The notes beneath the pieces are model-generated. The model saw only the letters and a list, made by a program, of their open reading frames with translations. It was not told the DNA's origin and did not search any database. Shown here in pieces: positions 1 through 13,600 of a stretch of DNA of 64,000 nt. The DNA is from Aselliscus stoliczkanus. Its lineage: Eukaryota > Chordata > Mammalia > Chiroptera > Hipposideridae. Position numbers and translations under genes: made by a program. Location: NCBI GenBank assembly GCA_033961575.1, contig CM066727.1:115308434-115372433 (forward strand). The letters are read 5' to 3'. Positions within the stretch are counted from its first letter, which is position 1. Every line of letters begins with the position of its first letter.

Positions 1-127
1 AGCAGTGAGACTCTGATATCCCAAGGTTATGAAATCTTACTGAGCTGTTTGTACAGTGCTGCCAATGTAAGCGCAAGGTGGCAAGTCCACGAACTTAATT
101 GTCAGACCTCGTATACAAGTATATACC

Positions 128-213
128 ACACATACACACTGTATATTATATATAATATATAATATATATCACATATATATATAATATATATAACATATTA
201 TATGTGACATATA
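128..213. repeat. AT-rich (TA)n low-complexity tract
   Basis: An almost pure alternation of A and T with a few C, read as imperfect TATATAAT units. There is no coding potential. It lies in the intron, or the sequence downstream of the last visible exon, of the minus-strand gene. Confidence 0.9.
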
Positions 214-439
214 TATTTATTCTATGTGTACACAGAAAAAGAACACAGGACTATATAACAAACAGGCAGGGGAAGAGGAGAAAAGAGCAAGACTTGGTGT
301 GAATAAAACTTTACCCTTATTGATAAGATTTCTTTCTTTTTTTTTTTTTGCAGAAAGCTTATACTCATGTATTTCTTCTATAAATATAATTTTTAAATAT
401 TTTAATGTAATAAAAAAAGAACACAAAACTGCCAGTTCT

Positions 440-545
440 CTAGGGGGCAGGGACTGTAACTGCCTTCAGCACCACTGCAGTGGCAGCACCGTCGCATGCG
501 AGAAATGGCCAGTGCCTAGAACATTTCTGTTAACCATGTTTTTAC
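440..545 (-). repeat. Fragment of an ancient L2-type 3' end
   Basis: The stretch has the 'gggcagggactgt ... cagtgcctagaacat' pattern typical of old mammalian L2-type 3' ends, degraded and partial. Assignment is by eye from remembered consensus. The rest of 1-730 shows no convincing exon on the minus strand, so the final coding exon of the gene is probably left of the window. Confidence 0.4.
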
Positions 546-730
546 TACTGTGACAATGGATACTTTGTTTTCATCCTTATTTCACTTTAAACTTTTATAC
601 ATTTATAATGGTAAAAATAAACTTTATCTAAAATAATGAAACATGTCCTTAAGGAATTTCCTCTTCCTCTTTCTTTCTTGCCCCACCCCCACGTTGCAAA
701 ACCAGAACCAGGTACAAGGCCCAGACTCAC

Positions 731-796
731 CATTCTGTAACAGCTTGATGTCATCCTCATGTATGCGATTCATGTTTATCTTCTTAACTATTAATC
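731..796 (-). CDS. MROH2-type gene, visible exon 34 (last one in the window)
   Basis: 66 bases entering and leaving in phase 1. Acceptor tctgtcctgtctttag, donor AATG|GTGAGT. With the G carried over from the previous exon it reads [22 protein letters not shown], which continues the FIG motif of the previous exon as expected for the last HEAT repeats of MROH proteins. The stretch is short, so the call rests mainly on the phase fit and the two good splice sites. At least one more exon must follow to the left. Confidence 0.78.
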
Positions 797-3700
797 CTAA
801 AGACAGGACAGATTTAGTCCTTCCAGAATTCCTGGATCTTTGGGCCTCTCCTTTCCCCAGGCTCAGTAGTGAACAAGGAAATTTGTAAACCACTTCTAGC
901 AAGAAATGTATCTAACAGATGCCTTGATATCAGTGTCTTAGTAGAAGAACAACTGTTAGAGCAGCTGTGGCCCAGAAAAATGTCAGCTGGTGACAAGTGA
1001 AGCATGAGCCCAGAATGTTAAACTTCATGGGGCTCCTATACCAACAGATGGACAAAGGGCACAAAGCAGTCAATTTGCAAAAATAAATATGCATTGGCAA
1101 TAAACACAGGAAAAAATATTGAACTTCACTGCTGACAAAAATATTAATCAGAACAACAAGCTTCCCTTTTTCACCTAATTGGTAATGATTTTTAAAACAT
1201 ATTACCCAGGGTTGTCAAATGTCTAGAGAAATGGATACTCACATACAGGACTGGTGAAAATAGAAAATGATTCAAATTTTTTAGAGGGCAGTTTGGCAAG
1301 AAGCACCAAAATCCTTAAAATTTTGCATACCTTTGGGGACCAGCAGTTCTACTTGTTAAGAAATTGATCTTGAAATAATCATGATGACATGCAGAGATTT
1401 AACCACTGTGTCCCTGCTTATAAAAACTAAAGATGACACAATCTCAATATTCAAAAAATAAGGACTGCTTAAATAGTATCATAAATTCATCCGTACAATA
1501 GAATATTATGCAGTCATTAAAAATAATGTTGACAGGGCCGGTCGAGTGGCGCAGTTGGTTAACAGCTTGCTCAAGAGTGCGAGCTGAGCTCTGAGCAACA
1601 GCAGTTCGATGCCCAGCCCAAGCTGAGCTGCCGTTGAGCTGCCAACAGCTAAAAATAATAATAATAATAATAATGTTGAAGTGTTTAGAATGCATATATT
1701 TGTGATACAGCAAACAGTGTACCAAAGTTTGCATTTTTTAAAAGTACTATGTGTGTATACAAGTGTGTGTGTGTGTATGTGTGTGTGTAGTATATTTTTA
1801 AGAAAAAAATTCTAGAATGTTAGCAGTGGTTAAATCTAAATGGTAGAAGTTCTGGCATTATTTATGTCTTCTTTTTGCCAATATGAATATTTTAGACTTC
1901 CTAACATTAACACATACAGTTATTATAGTTCAAAAATATTTTCGAAAATCCATTGGGTTCCAGTGGAAGCAACACAATAGATTTTTCCCTTCCAAATGTA
2001 TATGGTTCTCTTCCCCACAAAGCAGCATGCAGACAACGTGGGTGATGCACACAGAGCCAGCACATAGCCCACTCTTCCTCCCTGGGCCTTTCTGACACAC
2101 AATTTGAAGTCTGGTCACTGGACAACCTCTCCCTTCAGGTCAGAGCTAGGACAGAATGTGACCAGCTTCATTGTACCATGGGCTTGGCCCTTTAGCAAAA
2201 AGTCAAGGAGGCCTTCCCTGGTAAAGAGAAGAGAGAGGAATTGACAGGAGGGACCACCTACCTATGAAATTGACTGCAGCTTCTCTTAGGAAGGTCTGAG
2301 GGCTCCTCAGGAAGCCAAAGCTCTGGGACAGGAACTCCCCAAGGAGCTGTTTTTCGCATGTGCTCACCTGAGGAGCCAAAGCGGAGTGGTGCTGACTAGG
2401 AGAGGAGCTGCTGGGAACTCTACTAAAGACCTTCTTGCAGCCATGGCCTCTTATCCTATCCACAAGCAGCAGCATTTTCTGTCTTCAGTCAGCTTAAACT
2501 GCTCAAACCCGTACACTCAGACACCCCTACCCCCAGCAACAGTGCAGACTCCACAGGAAATTCATAAAGAGAATTTTGCTCCTTGGTCCTACCACGATAA
2601 TGGAGAAAACAACTGAGGTGGAGCCAAGAGACCCAGACTTGAATACTGGCCCTGGCACCTACCAGCTTCAGTTTCTTATCTGTGGAGCTGAAATAAAACC
2701 TGCCCAACCTCCCTTACATAACTGTAAGGCTCCAGCGGGATAACGAATGTAAAAGTGCTTTGTAAATTGTAAAGTGCTCTATTTTTGTAAGGCATCATAA
2801 TGCATATTAGAATTACTCATGCTAGTTCCTAACCTACTTGCTTAGTCCTTAAATGTTTACTTTTCAACAAGGATTCCTGATCTCTGGCCTGTTTTTTACT
2901 TCACAGGAGCCGCAGACCCTTAACACCATGGCTGCTGGTCTAAAGCCCTGATGACTCCTGCCTATACCTCTTCCTACCAACTCTAACCAGAGGCCCCTGT
3001 CCCATTGTCATCTACTACTCTCACATGATGTCCCTAGCCTCTGAAGGCAGAGAGAGATTGGGATGCTGGGGCTTGGGGGGTAGGGGTGAGGGTGGTCAAA
3101 TATGGAGAACCAGGAACTGGTATCCCAAATGTGGGTTCTCAGGGTTTGTTGATGATAAAGAATGAGAATCAAGGAAAGGATATAAGAATACATCTTCTGT
3201 CAGCCCTGTCCTCTTTACCACCCAGCCTGCCATTGAGCCCCCAGCATGAATGTTGTGACCTGGCTTTCTCAGAGACTCTCACTCACCAAGTAATTGCATG
3301 TTTCTTTCAACACCTGGATATGATCACTGAGGGTGGTGTGCCGGAATGTCTGTGTGAGTGATGACCAGCCAATCACATTAGTCCACTCTGTCAGGGCCCT
3401 TCCACAGGCCTACAGGATGGAAAGAAGGGAATCCCCAGAGCCTTGGCTCTGCAGAGCCAGGCCAGATGCTAAGTGGAAGACCATGAAGCTAGCCCCCAAG
3501 GGGCCTGGTTGGGGGTTAGTAGCTGGGATCATGACAAGGGACAAAAATAGCTTCAAGGAGCAGAACCATATCAGGATGGTTGATGGCAAGCCAAGAGAGG
3601 GTGTCCGGAGGATGTTACTGAAGAGGTGCACATTGAATGGACAGCCGAGACTGGGCTCATGAAAGAGGGCCAATGGGAAAGGGCTGTGCTCTAGCAGAGA

Positions 3701-4590
3701 GGGGTACAATCAGGCCGAGGCCAGCAGGACAGAGGCCACCAATACCTTGACCACCTCAGTGTTGTTGTCCTGAATGCTGAGCAGCAGCGGGACTAAGAGA
3801 GTGTAGATCTCTCTACGGAGGATGGATCCAGGCTTGAACTTGTCAACTCGATATAGCATGTGGCCCAAGGCAGATGTGGCTGAGATCCTCACTTGGTCCC
3901 TTTCCTGCCATGAAGAACAAAATGGAAATGAGGATGCTATGGTTTCCCTCTGGTTCTGCCTGGCTGCTCATTTTCCATGTCCCAAGGACACTGATGGCAC
4001 TGTGTTTACATACTGTAAAGGCAACCGATTTCTGCCGCTGAGCAATCTCTGTAGTCCCTAGATCTAATAAGTCAGTTCGCTAATGCACAGTGCTAGAGGA
4101 ACCAAGATCATAGTTTCAATACTGCCATGAAACATCACTACAGCCTGTAACTCTCTTCTCTTCTGAGGATTTAGCTCAAGTATGTCAAGTTTTAAAAATA
4201 CATATTGCTATGCTACTTATTCTTAAATTTATATTCACTTGTGTTAATTAACAATGATCACAAACAGCTAAATTCTGTACATGTTCAAGAGTATATTATA
4301 AATTGAACAAATATTTATTGAGCACCTGTCATGAGCTAGGCACAGTGCCAAATAATAGAGACATCATGGGACAAGACAGTCCCTGAATTTGTAGGCTATG
4401 GAAAACAGATTTTAACAAGTTGGATGGACACATAATTATTATTTTTTGCACAGAGAGCATAACAGGTAAACAGAAGATTCAATGTTCATACTTAAAAAAA
4501 AACAAAGAAAAAGTATCACATGCAGATTAGCTCAAGGTGGGTGACTGAGCATTGCTTCAGTCATCCCTCCTGTCCCCATCCCTAAAAGAA

Positions 4591-4622
<32 letters not shown>

Positions 4623-7600
4623 TCCATAATGACTCTGAAATATTAGATGGTGTTCCTCCTCTCACACACATGCAGACTAGAGTGTTCCTGAAAGCAGCAG
4701 CATACAGGATTAGAATTCAAGTTGGCACAAAGTGTGGGCAAAAAGGGACTGCTGTGGGCATCGTTCCCCTAGCACTCCAAACTTAAGGGTAGTGAGTACA
4801 GGAAGCAGAAGGAGATGCTGAGCAACTGACAGGGTGGTTGTTTGGGGTGCTATAGTTCAGCCATACAGTTAAGTTTCTCCTTTTACCCTGCCCTTCCAAT
4901 ATCCCCCTTACTAAATACTAACCATCAGGACCATGTGCCACCCCAATACAGCAGGAATGTGGTACCTAGGCCTGAGAGACAAGTGGTGCCTTGGGTGTCT
5001 AGTAACACCCAGGAAGAGTAGGGAGGGTAATAGTTAAAAGACTGGCTGTTGGCAAGTCCAACTGTCCACATATCCTGGAGTAATTGCTCCCCCACAATTA
5101 CTGAAGTCAGAATGTAGTAATAGTTATTGCTTCCACGGCGGGCCAGCTAAGAATCAATAGTGCAAAATTTCCAGACCACGCCACCAAGACTCACCATTTA
5201 GGAAAACCAACACCACAAAGAAACAAACAAAAACCCCTAGTATCCAAGGACACAGTAATATAATCTGAACAAAACTTTAAAGTATAATTGAATTCTCAAA
5301 GATTTTTGTGAAAAAGAAGTTACTGAATACATTTTAAAAAGTGATTAGAGACTTCCAGTAAGATGGCGGAATAGACGGATGCTGTGCCAACTGCCTCCCA
5401 GGATCACATCAAAATTACAAATAATTTATATAACATTTAACCTCGGAAGTCCCCTGAACACTAGATGAACAGAACCTCTAAAGGAAGGACCTAAAGAGGA
5501 GGCCACATCAAGTCTGGTAGGAGGGGCACAGATGAGAGAGGGTGAGCCCTGTGAGGGATGCCCCAGCGGTGGGGAGGCTTCTCTGGTTGGGGGACAGACC
5601 CTCCAGCCCCACACCGAGTTCACTAGCTAAGAAGAGTTCTATGATAGCGGGCAGTAGAAATTAGTGAGGACTCTTTGCTTGGCTTGGTGAGGCTGAGGGC
5701 AGCTAGAGAATCAGTGAGGCCGGCTCACAGGCTCACTTGCTGGTGAGCACTTACCTGGTTCCTGTTGGAGGGAGTGGCTGTGTGAGCAGGGCCCAGTAGA
5801 CTGCAGGGATGGACTGAACTAAGCACCTTTGGTGCAGAAGCCGGAGGTTTTGGGACCATTATTCCCCTGGTGTGGAGCTTGTACACAAGTAGTGTACAGG
5901 AGGGTGCCATTTTTTCAGGGTTGGGCTGCATTGGTCTGGTGATATCGGCACAGGAGTGCGTGTGTGCATGCGTGCGCATGCCGCCTTAGATCCCCACCCT
6001 CCGCCCTGCTTGTGCTGTGTTGCCAGGGAAATGCCAGGTGGGTGCCCTCTAGGCGGGTGCCCTCTGGCTCCAACAGGCTGCTCACTGAGACGCAGGAGTG
6101 TGCGAGCTACCTTGGATCCCCACCCTCTGCCCTGCTTGTGCTGTGTTGCCAGGGAAACACTGGGCGGTGCCCTTGGCTCCAACAAGCTGCTCACTGAGAT
6201 GCGGGAGTGCGCATCTCACCCTCCACCCTGCTTGTGCTGTGTAGTCAGGGAAACACACACAGGGCAGGTGTGCTCCGGCTCCATCAGGCTGTTCACTGAG
6301 ACACAGAAGTGTGTGAGCCACCTTCGGTTCCCACTCTCCGCACTGTTTGTGAAGAGTTGCCAGGCTGGGGATTGGCTGTTGGGCTGCTTAGCCTGATCTG
6401 CAAGCAGCTGATAGGGACAGGATGAGACGGGGAGTTTTCCTGAGTGATGGGCTGGGAGCTGTGCGCCTGCATGATCCAGTCGGGGCTTTCTTGGCGAGTT
6501 TGTGTGGGCTGGTTGCTGGTGTAGAGTGCATGCTGCTCTGACTGTGGGGGCTGCTGACCACATCCAGTGGTGCCTTGGGGGCCTGCCCCACCCACCTAGA
6601 GCTGTGTTGCCAGAGGTACCCTGAGCCCCTGGTGCCTGGCCCCCACCTCCACATGCCACAGAGTGGTTTTTGCTGCAGCAGACAACCCGCAACAACCCGT
6701 GAAGAGTTTTGGTAGTGAGCACGGTTCCAGAACACACATCAGCTAATTGCGGAAAGCTCACTGCAAGCCTGAGAGGGAGGCCGTCACATAACACGTTAAG
6801 CCCTTCCCCTCAACAGCTGGTGCTGAGTCACCCAGAGACTCTCTATTGCTGAGCAAGTAGTCTGCAGATTAAAGAGGACAGAGAGCCCCACCACCTCTTT
6901 TTTTTTTTCTCTTCTTTCTAGGTGATTTATTTAATACATTGAAGCATTCACAGAACCACAGCCAGAACGAAGAAACAAAGCAACAAGTAAAAGATCAGAA
7001 GAATCCTCTAGAAATGGAACTAAATGAAACACAGGGATCCAACCTTTCAGAGACAGAGTTTAGAACACTGATGATAAGAGTAATTAAGGAACTTAGCGAG
7101 GACATAAAGAAAGATAGGGAGGGCCGGGTGAGTGGCGCTGTGGTTAAGACCCGGTTTGGGTCCCACATATGAGGGCCAATGACACTGCTCTCAAAAAAAA
7201 AAAAAAAGAAAAAAGGAAACCATAAAAAACAATCAGTTAGAACTAAAGAATACAATAGCTGAAATAAAGAACACATTCGAAGGAATCACCGGTAAAATAG
7301 ATGAAGAAGAGGATCAGATCAGCGAATTAGAAGACAAAATAGCAGAAATCACCCGGTTGGAACAACAAAAAGAAAAAAGAATAAAATACAATAAAAATAG
7401 TTTAAGAGACCTCTGAGACAACATGAACTGCAACAACTTCGCATCATAGAAATACCAGAAGGAGAAGAGAAGAAGCAAGGGATTGAGAATGTACTTGCAT
7501 AAATTATGACTGAAAACTTCCCTACCCTGGTGAAGGAAATCGACATACAAGCCCCAGAAGTGCAGAGAGTTCCAAACAAGCTGAACCCAAGCAGGCCCAC

Positions 7601-10600
7601 ACCAAGACACATCATAGTTAAAATGGCAAAGCTTAAAGACAAAGACAGAATCCTAAAAGCAGCAAGAGAAAGACAGCAGGTTACATACAAAGGAACTCCT
7701 TCCTATAAGACTAAAAGCTGACTTGTCTACAGAAACTCTGCAGGCCAGAAGGGAGTGGCAGGAGATATTCAAAGTGATGCAAAATAAAGGCCTACAATCA
7801 AGATTGCTCTACCCAGCACAGCTATCACTTACAATTGGAGGAGAGATAAAGAGCTTCTCAGAAAAGAATAAGCTGAAGGAGTTCATTATCACCAACCCAG
7901 CATTGCAGGAAATGTTTAAAGGGCTTTTTTAAACAGAAGAAAGGGGAAAACAAGCTAACCCAGAAAGACAAGAAATACAAATAACAAAATGGAAATAAAT
8001 ATGCACCTATCAATAATTACTTTAAATGTGAATGGGTTAAATGCTCCAATCAAAAGACACAGAGTGGCTGAGTGGATAAGAAAACAGGACCCATGCTGTC
8101 TACAAGGGACTCATCTCAGATCAAAAGACACACACAGACTGAAAGTAAAGGAATGGAATAAGATATTTCACACAAATGGAAATGAGAAAAAAGCTGGAAT
8201 AGCAATTCTTATTTCGGACAAAACAGACTTTAAAATGAAGACTACAATAAAAGACAAAGAAGGGCACTAAATAATAATAAAGGGATCGACTCAACAAGAG
8301 GACATAACCCTAGCAAACATCTATATACCCAACATGGGAGCTCCTAAATATATAAAACAGATTTTGACAGACATGAAGACAGAGATCAACAGTAACACTC
8401 TCGTAGTAGGGGATTTCAACACCCCGTTGTCACCAATGGACAGATCCTCCAGATAGAAAATCAACACGGACACAGTAGCCTTAAAAGACACTTTAGACTA
8501 TCTGGATTTAATCGATATTTTTAGAGCATTTCACCCCAAAGCAACAGAATATACATTCTTCTCAAGTGCACATGGAACATTTTCCAAGATAGACCACATG
8601 TTAGGCCACAAAACAAGTCTCAACAAATTTAAGAAGATGAAATCATATCAAATGAACTAGAAATCAATTACAAGAAGAAACCTGGAAAACACACAAATAC
8701 ATGGAGGCTGAATAACATGTTACTAAATAGCGAGTGGGTCAAAATGAGATCAAGGAGGAAGTCAAAAGATACCTCAGGACAAACGAAAAAGAAAACACCA
8801 CAACCCAACATCTCTGGGATGCAGTGAAAGGAGTCCTAAGAGGGACGTTCATAGCAGTGCAGGCCTAACTAAAGAAGGAAGAAAAATCTTAAATCAACAG
8901 ACTCTCTTTACACCTAAGGAAACTGGAAAAAGAACAGCAAAACAAGCCCAAAGGGAGTACAAGGAGGAAATAATAAAGACCAGAGCAGAAATAAATGAAA
9001 TAGAGAACAAAAGAACAATACAGAAGATCAATGAAACCAAGAGCTGGTTTTTTGAAAAGATAAACAAAATCGACAAACCCTTAGCCACTCACCAAGAAAA
9101 AGAAAGAGAGGATTCAAATTACTAAAAATCAGAAATGAAAGAGAAGTGACAACAGATACCACAGAAATACAGAAAATTTTAAGAAAATACTAAGAGCAAT
9201 TACATGCCAACAAATTCAACAACCTGGAAGAAATGGATAAATTCTAGAAGAATGCAATCTACCAAGGCTGAACCAAAAAGAAACAGAAACTCTGAACAGA
9301 CTGATTACTACCAAAGAAATTGAATCAGTAATCAACAAGTTTCCAATAAACAAAAATCCTGGACTAGATGGCTTCACATTTGAATTTTACAAAACATTCA
9401 AAAAAGAATTAATACCTATTCTCCTCAAACTTTTCCAAAAAATACAGAAAGAGGGAAGGCTCCCAAACTCTTTCTATGAAGCCACTGTCACCCTGATTCC
9501 AAAGTCAAACAAAGATATTACCAAAAAGGAAAACTACAGGCCAATATCCCTAATGAACATAGATGCAAAAATTCTCAACAAAAACTAGCAAACCGAATTC
9601 AGCATCACATTAAACAGATCATACACCACGATCAAGTGGGATTTATTCCTGGTATGCAAGGTTGGTTCAATATCCACAAATCAATTAATGTAATACATCA
9701 CATTAACAAAATGAAAAATAAAAATCATATGATCATATCAATAAATGCAGAAAAAGCATTTGACAAAATCCAGCAGCCATTTATGATAAAAACTCTTAGC
9801 AAAGTGGGAATAGTGGGATCATATCTCAACATAATAAAGGCCATATATGATAAGCCCACAGCAAACATCGTACTCAATGGGGAAAGGCGAAAGGCTTTCC
9901 CCTTAAGATCAGGAACCAGACAAGGCTGCCCACTTTCACCACTTCTATTCAACATAGTTCTGGAAATTCTAGCCACAGCAATGAGACAAGAAAATGAAAT
10001 AAAAGGCATCCAAACTGTAAGAAGGAAGTAAAAGTGTCATTATATGAAGATGACATGATACTATATAGAGAGAATCCCAAAGACTCCACCAAAAAACTGC
10101 TAGAACTGATAAACGAATTTGGAAAGGTAGCAGGATACAAAATTATTATTCAGAACTCAGTTGCATTTGTATACACCAATAATAAACTATAAGAAGAAGA
10201 AATCAGGAAATCAATCCCTTTTACAATTGCTTCAAAAACAATAAAATATCTAGGAATAAATTTAACTAAAGAAGTAAAAGACTGTACTCAGAAAATTATG
10301 AGACACTGAAAAAAGAAATCAAGAAGGTACAAATAAATGGAAATACATACCATGTTCATGGATAGGAAGAATTAATAAAATATCAATACTACCTAAGGCA
10401 ATATATCGATTCAATGCAATTCCAATCAAACTACCAAGGACATTTTTCTCAGAAATAGAACAAATAATCCTAAAATTTATATGGAACCATAAAAGACCCC
10501 AAATAGCCATGGCAATCTTGAGAAATAAGAACAAAGTGCAAGGCATCATGCTACCTGACATCAAATCATACTACAAGGCTACAGTAATCAAAATAGTATG

Positions 10601-13600
10601 GTGCTGGCATAAAAACAGACACATAGACCAATGGAACAGAATAGAGAGCCCAGGAATAAACCCATCCATATGCGGTCATTTAATCTATGACAATGAAAGC
10701 AAGAATTTACACTGGAGTAAAGATAGTCTATTTAATAAATGGTGCTGGGAAAATTGGACTGACACGTGCAAAAAAATGAAAATGGATCACCTACTTACAT
10801 CATATACGAGAACAAACTCAAGATGGAATAAAGACTTAAATGTAAGACCTGAAACCATAAAACTCCTAGAAGAAAACATAGGGAATAAAATTTGTCAGAA
10901 ATCACTCTCAGTAATTTTTTTACTGATATATCCCCTCGGGCAAGGGAAATGAAAGAAAAAATGAACATATGGGATTAAATTAAACTTAAAAGTATTTTCA
11001 CAGCAAAGGAAATCATCAATAAAACAAAAAGGCAGCCTGCTGAATGGGAGAAGATATTTGCCAACGATATATCTAATAAGGGGTTAATATCCAAAATTTA
11101 TAAAACACTCATTCAACTCAACACCAAAAAAACAACCCAGTTAAAAAATGGGCAGAGAATATGAAGAGGCATTTCTCTAAAGGGGACATACAGACGGCCA
11201 ACAGGCATATGAAAAAATGTTCAACCTCACTCATCATCAGAGAAATGCAAATAAAAACCACAACGAGATACCACATCATTCCGGTCAGAATGGCTATCAT
11301 CAATAAATCAACAAACAACAAGTGCTGGCGAGGGTGTGGAGAAAAGGAACCCTGGTGCACTGTTGGTGGGACTGCAAATTGGTGTAGCCATTATGGAAAT
11401 CAGTATGGCGGTATCTCAAAAAACTGGAAATGGAACTGCCATATAACCCAGCAATTCCACTTTTGGATATCTACCCAGAAGAATCCAAGACAATAATTTG
11501 AAAAAATATATGCACCCCTATGTTTATTGCAGCGCTATTTACAATAGCCAAGACTTGGAAACAACTGAAATGCCCATAGGTAGATGACTGGATTAAGAAA
11601 CTGTGGTACATTTACATAATAGAGTATTACTCCACTATAAAGAATGAAATCACACCATTTGCAACGATATGAATGGACCTAGAAACTATTATGTTAAGTG
11701 AAATAAGTCAGTTGGAGAAAGACAAATACCATATGATCTCACTTATATATGGAATCTGAAAAACTGAATGAACGAGCAAAGTAAACAGAAACAGACTCAT
11801 AGATATAGAGGAAAAACTGATGGTTGCTAGTTGGGAGTGGGGTGGGAGGATGAGAGAGAAGGGGAAGAGATTAGCATAAAAAGATAACTACAATATTGCC
11901 ACCGAGATATGAAACACAGTTCTGAGAATATAATAATGTGGTAAATATTTTGTGGGGTGTCAGATGGTCACATGTCTTGTTAGGGAGACCACTTTGTGGA
12001 TGGAGTAGAGGCTTGATCATTGCACTCTACACCTGAAGCTGATGTTGTATAATATTGTATGCCAACTGTAATTGAGTATATAGATAGTCATGGGTTGTCG
12101 AGTATGCTGTGGAAAGGAGTCAAAGGAATTGTAATATATATGTATGATATGGGGGGGCAGTGGGGTGGCAAAGTGGGGGAAAGGGGATGTCACTTTGAGG
12201 GGTAAAAAGTATAACTATTACACTGTGTTGTACACCTGAAACTAATTTTAAAAAGAAAAAAAAGTTTATTTCACAATAAAAGAATTTTTAAATAAATAAA
12301 TAATAAAATTTCCAGTAGCAACATTAAAAAAAAATAAATCAGATGACCACAATGGTTTCCTCTATTATTTTTTAAGTAGTAAGACCATCTCCATCTCTGC
12401 TATGTATGCATACATGCATGAACAGAATTTGATGTTGAAAGCAAACAAAATGTACAAAAATAATGTATGTATACTTAATTATAAAAATAAACATTTTTGT
12501 TCCTTAGTAGCCAAAAAAAAGTAATTAGAAATTCAAACTTTGAAATAATAAATAAATAAATAAATGCAAAGGTAAGACAGTGTTCCCATAGAATAATGTA
12601 CGAGCTATTCAGATATCACACCATCAACCAGAAGAGAAAAACAAAGAGCATCTGCTTCATAAAAAAAAAATAAATAAATAAAATAGGTGGGTTGAATAGC
12701 AGAATAACCACAGCTAAAGCGTGAATTAGTAAGAGAATTAGCCCAGGAAGTCTTCCAAAGTGGACAAAGAGATTAGAAGTATAAAACAAAAATTAAGAAA
12801 AAAGATATATATCAGAATAAATCCAAAGTTCCAAAGAATAGAACAGAAAGAAGAGACAAAAGAGGGCTTACTGACAAAATAATAGAAGAAAGTTTGCAAA
12901 TGATAAAACTACTGAGTTCTGACTAAGTAAATTCACATGACCAAGTGAATGGTAAAGCAGCAGCTAGAACCCAGATCTAACAACATTTGCCTGGGTCAGT
13001 GTTCTTTTCATTTTACTAGGCTGTCATTGTGTAGATGATGACCATTTACTATTTTTCAATTAGACCATAAATCTTGACTTCTCATTCCAGCAATATGAAG
13101 AAAAGATAATCTGACAACCTTCCCACTATAAACAACTTTAAATGCTAAATCCAATATACAAAAATATTGCTTAATGCAAAGATAAGTTTTCAAGCAAGTA
13201 AGACAAGTTCCCAGGAGCCAAAGAGGAAGACTTTGCTGATGCTTCCGCTATCGTGGGGTGAGGGGATGTTGTTGATCTCAAGAACCCAGGGGCCTTGCTT
13301 TTCATATCTTCTGGTCTCCCCAACCTACCCAGAAGGCAGCCAGAAACTGAAAAGCAAGCACCATGGGCAGACAGAGAGCTCCAAGAAAAGCCCTCTTGTT
13401 AACCTCAAAGAGCCAGCAAGGGACCCCACAATGCTCAAAGAGAGTGGGGAAATCCCTCAGCTCTTTTTCTTCCTTCATTCTCTCATGCCACAGCTCCCCA
13501 ACAAGCCCCAGTGGGAATCTATAGGAGCCAGAACTCTGAAGGAGGGGAAACTTACTCTCCATTTGAAGGAGCTGAGGCCTCCAAGAGGATGGACAAACCC

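Larger units (their letters stand above)
1060..1965 (+). repeat. Old L1 3' end (ORF2 tail and 3' UTR), plus strand
   Basis: Contains the degraded ORF2-tail pattern 'tctagagaaatggatactcacata ... caatagaatattatgcag' common to old L1M copies, followed by AT-rich 3' UTR. It is split by a SINE at 1,535-1,675. Coordinates are approximate. It sits in the intron between visible exons 33 and 34, antisense to the gene. Confidence 0.7.
5349..12290 (+). mobile_element. Near full-length, inactive LINE-1, plus strand
   Basis: Starts at 'acttccagtaagatggcgg', the conserved L1 5' start. It continues through a long GC-rich 5' UTR with tandem units, a broken ORF1 (from about 6,969), a broken ORF2 (7,989 to about 11,496), a 3' UTR with a G-rich segment near 12,150-12,190 and an A-rich tail. 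A SINE interrupts ORF1 at 7,121-7,206. Numerous stops and frameshifts make it inactive. It lies antisense to the MROH-type gene, within the intron between visible exons 30 and 31. I could not define target-site duplications with confidence. Confidence 0.9.

Noticed and set aside
224..553. 109-codon plus-strand frame near the left end
   Set aside because: It runs through AT-rich low-complexity sequence and an L2-type remnant, with no codon bias or domain.
5956..6396. 146-codon plus-strand frame rich in C and P
   Set aside because: It lies in tandem units of the L1 5' UTR; the repeated protein text follows from repeated DNA, not from a gene.
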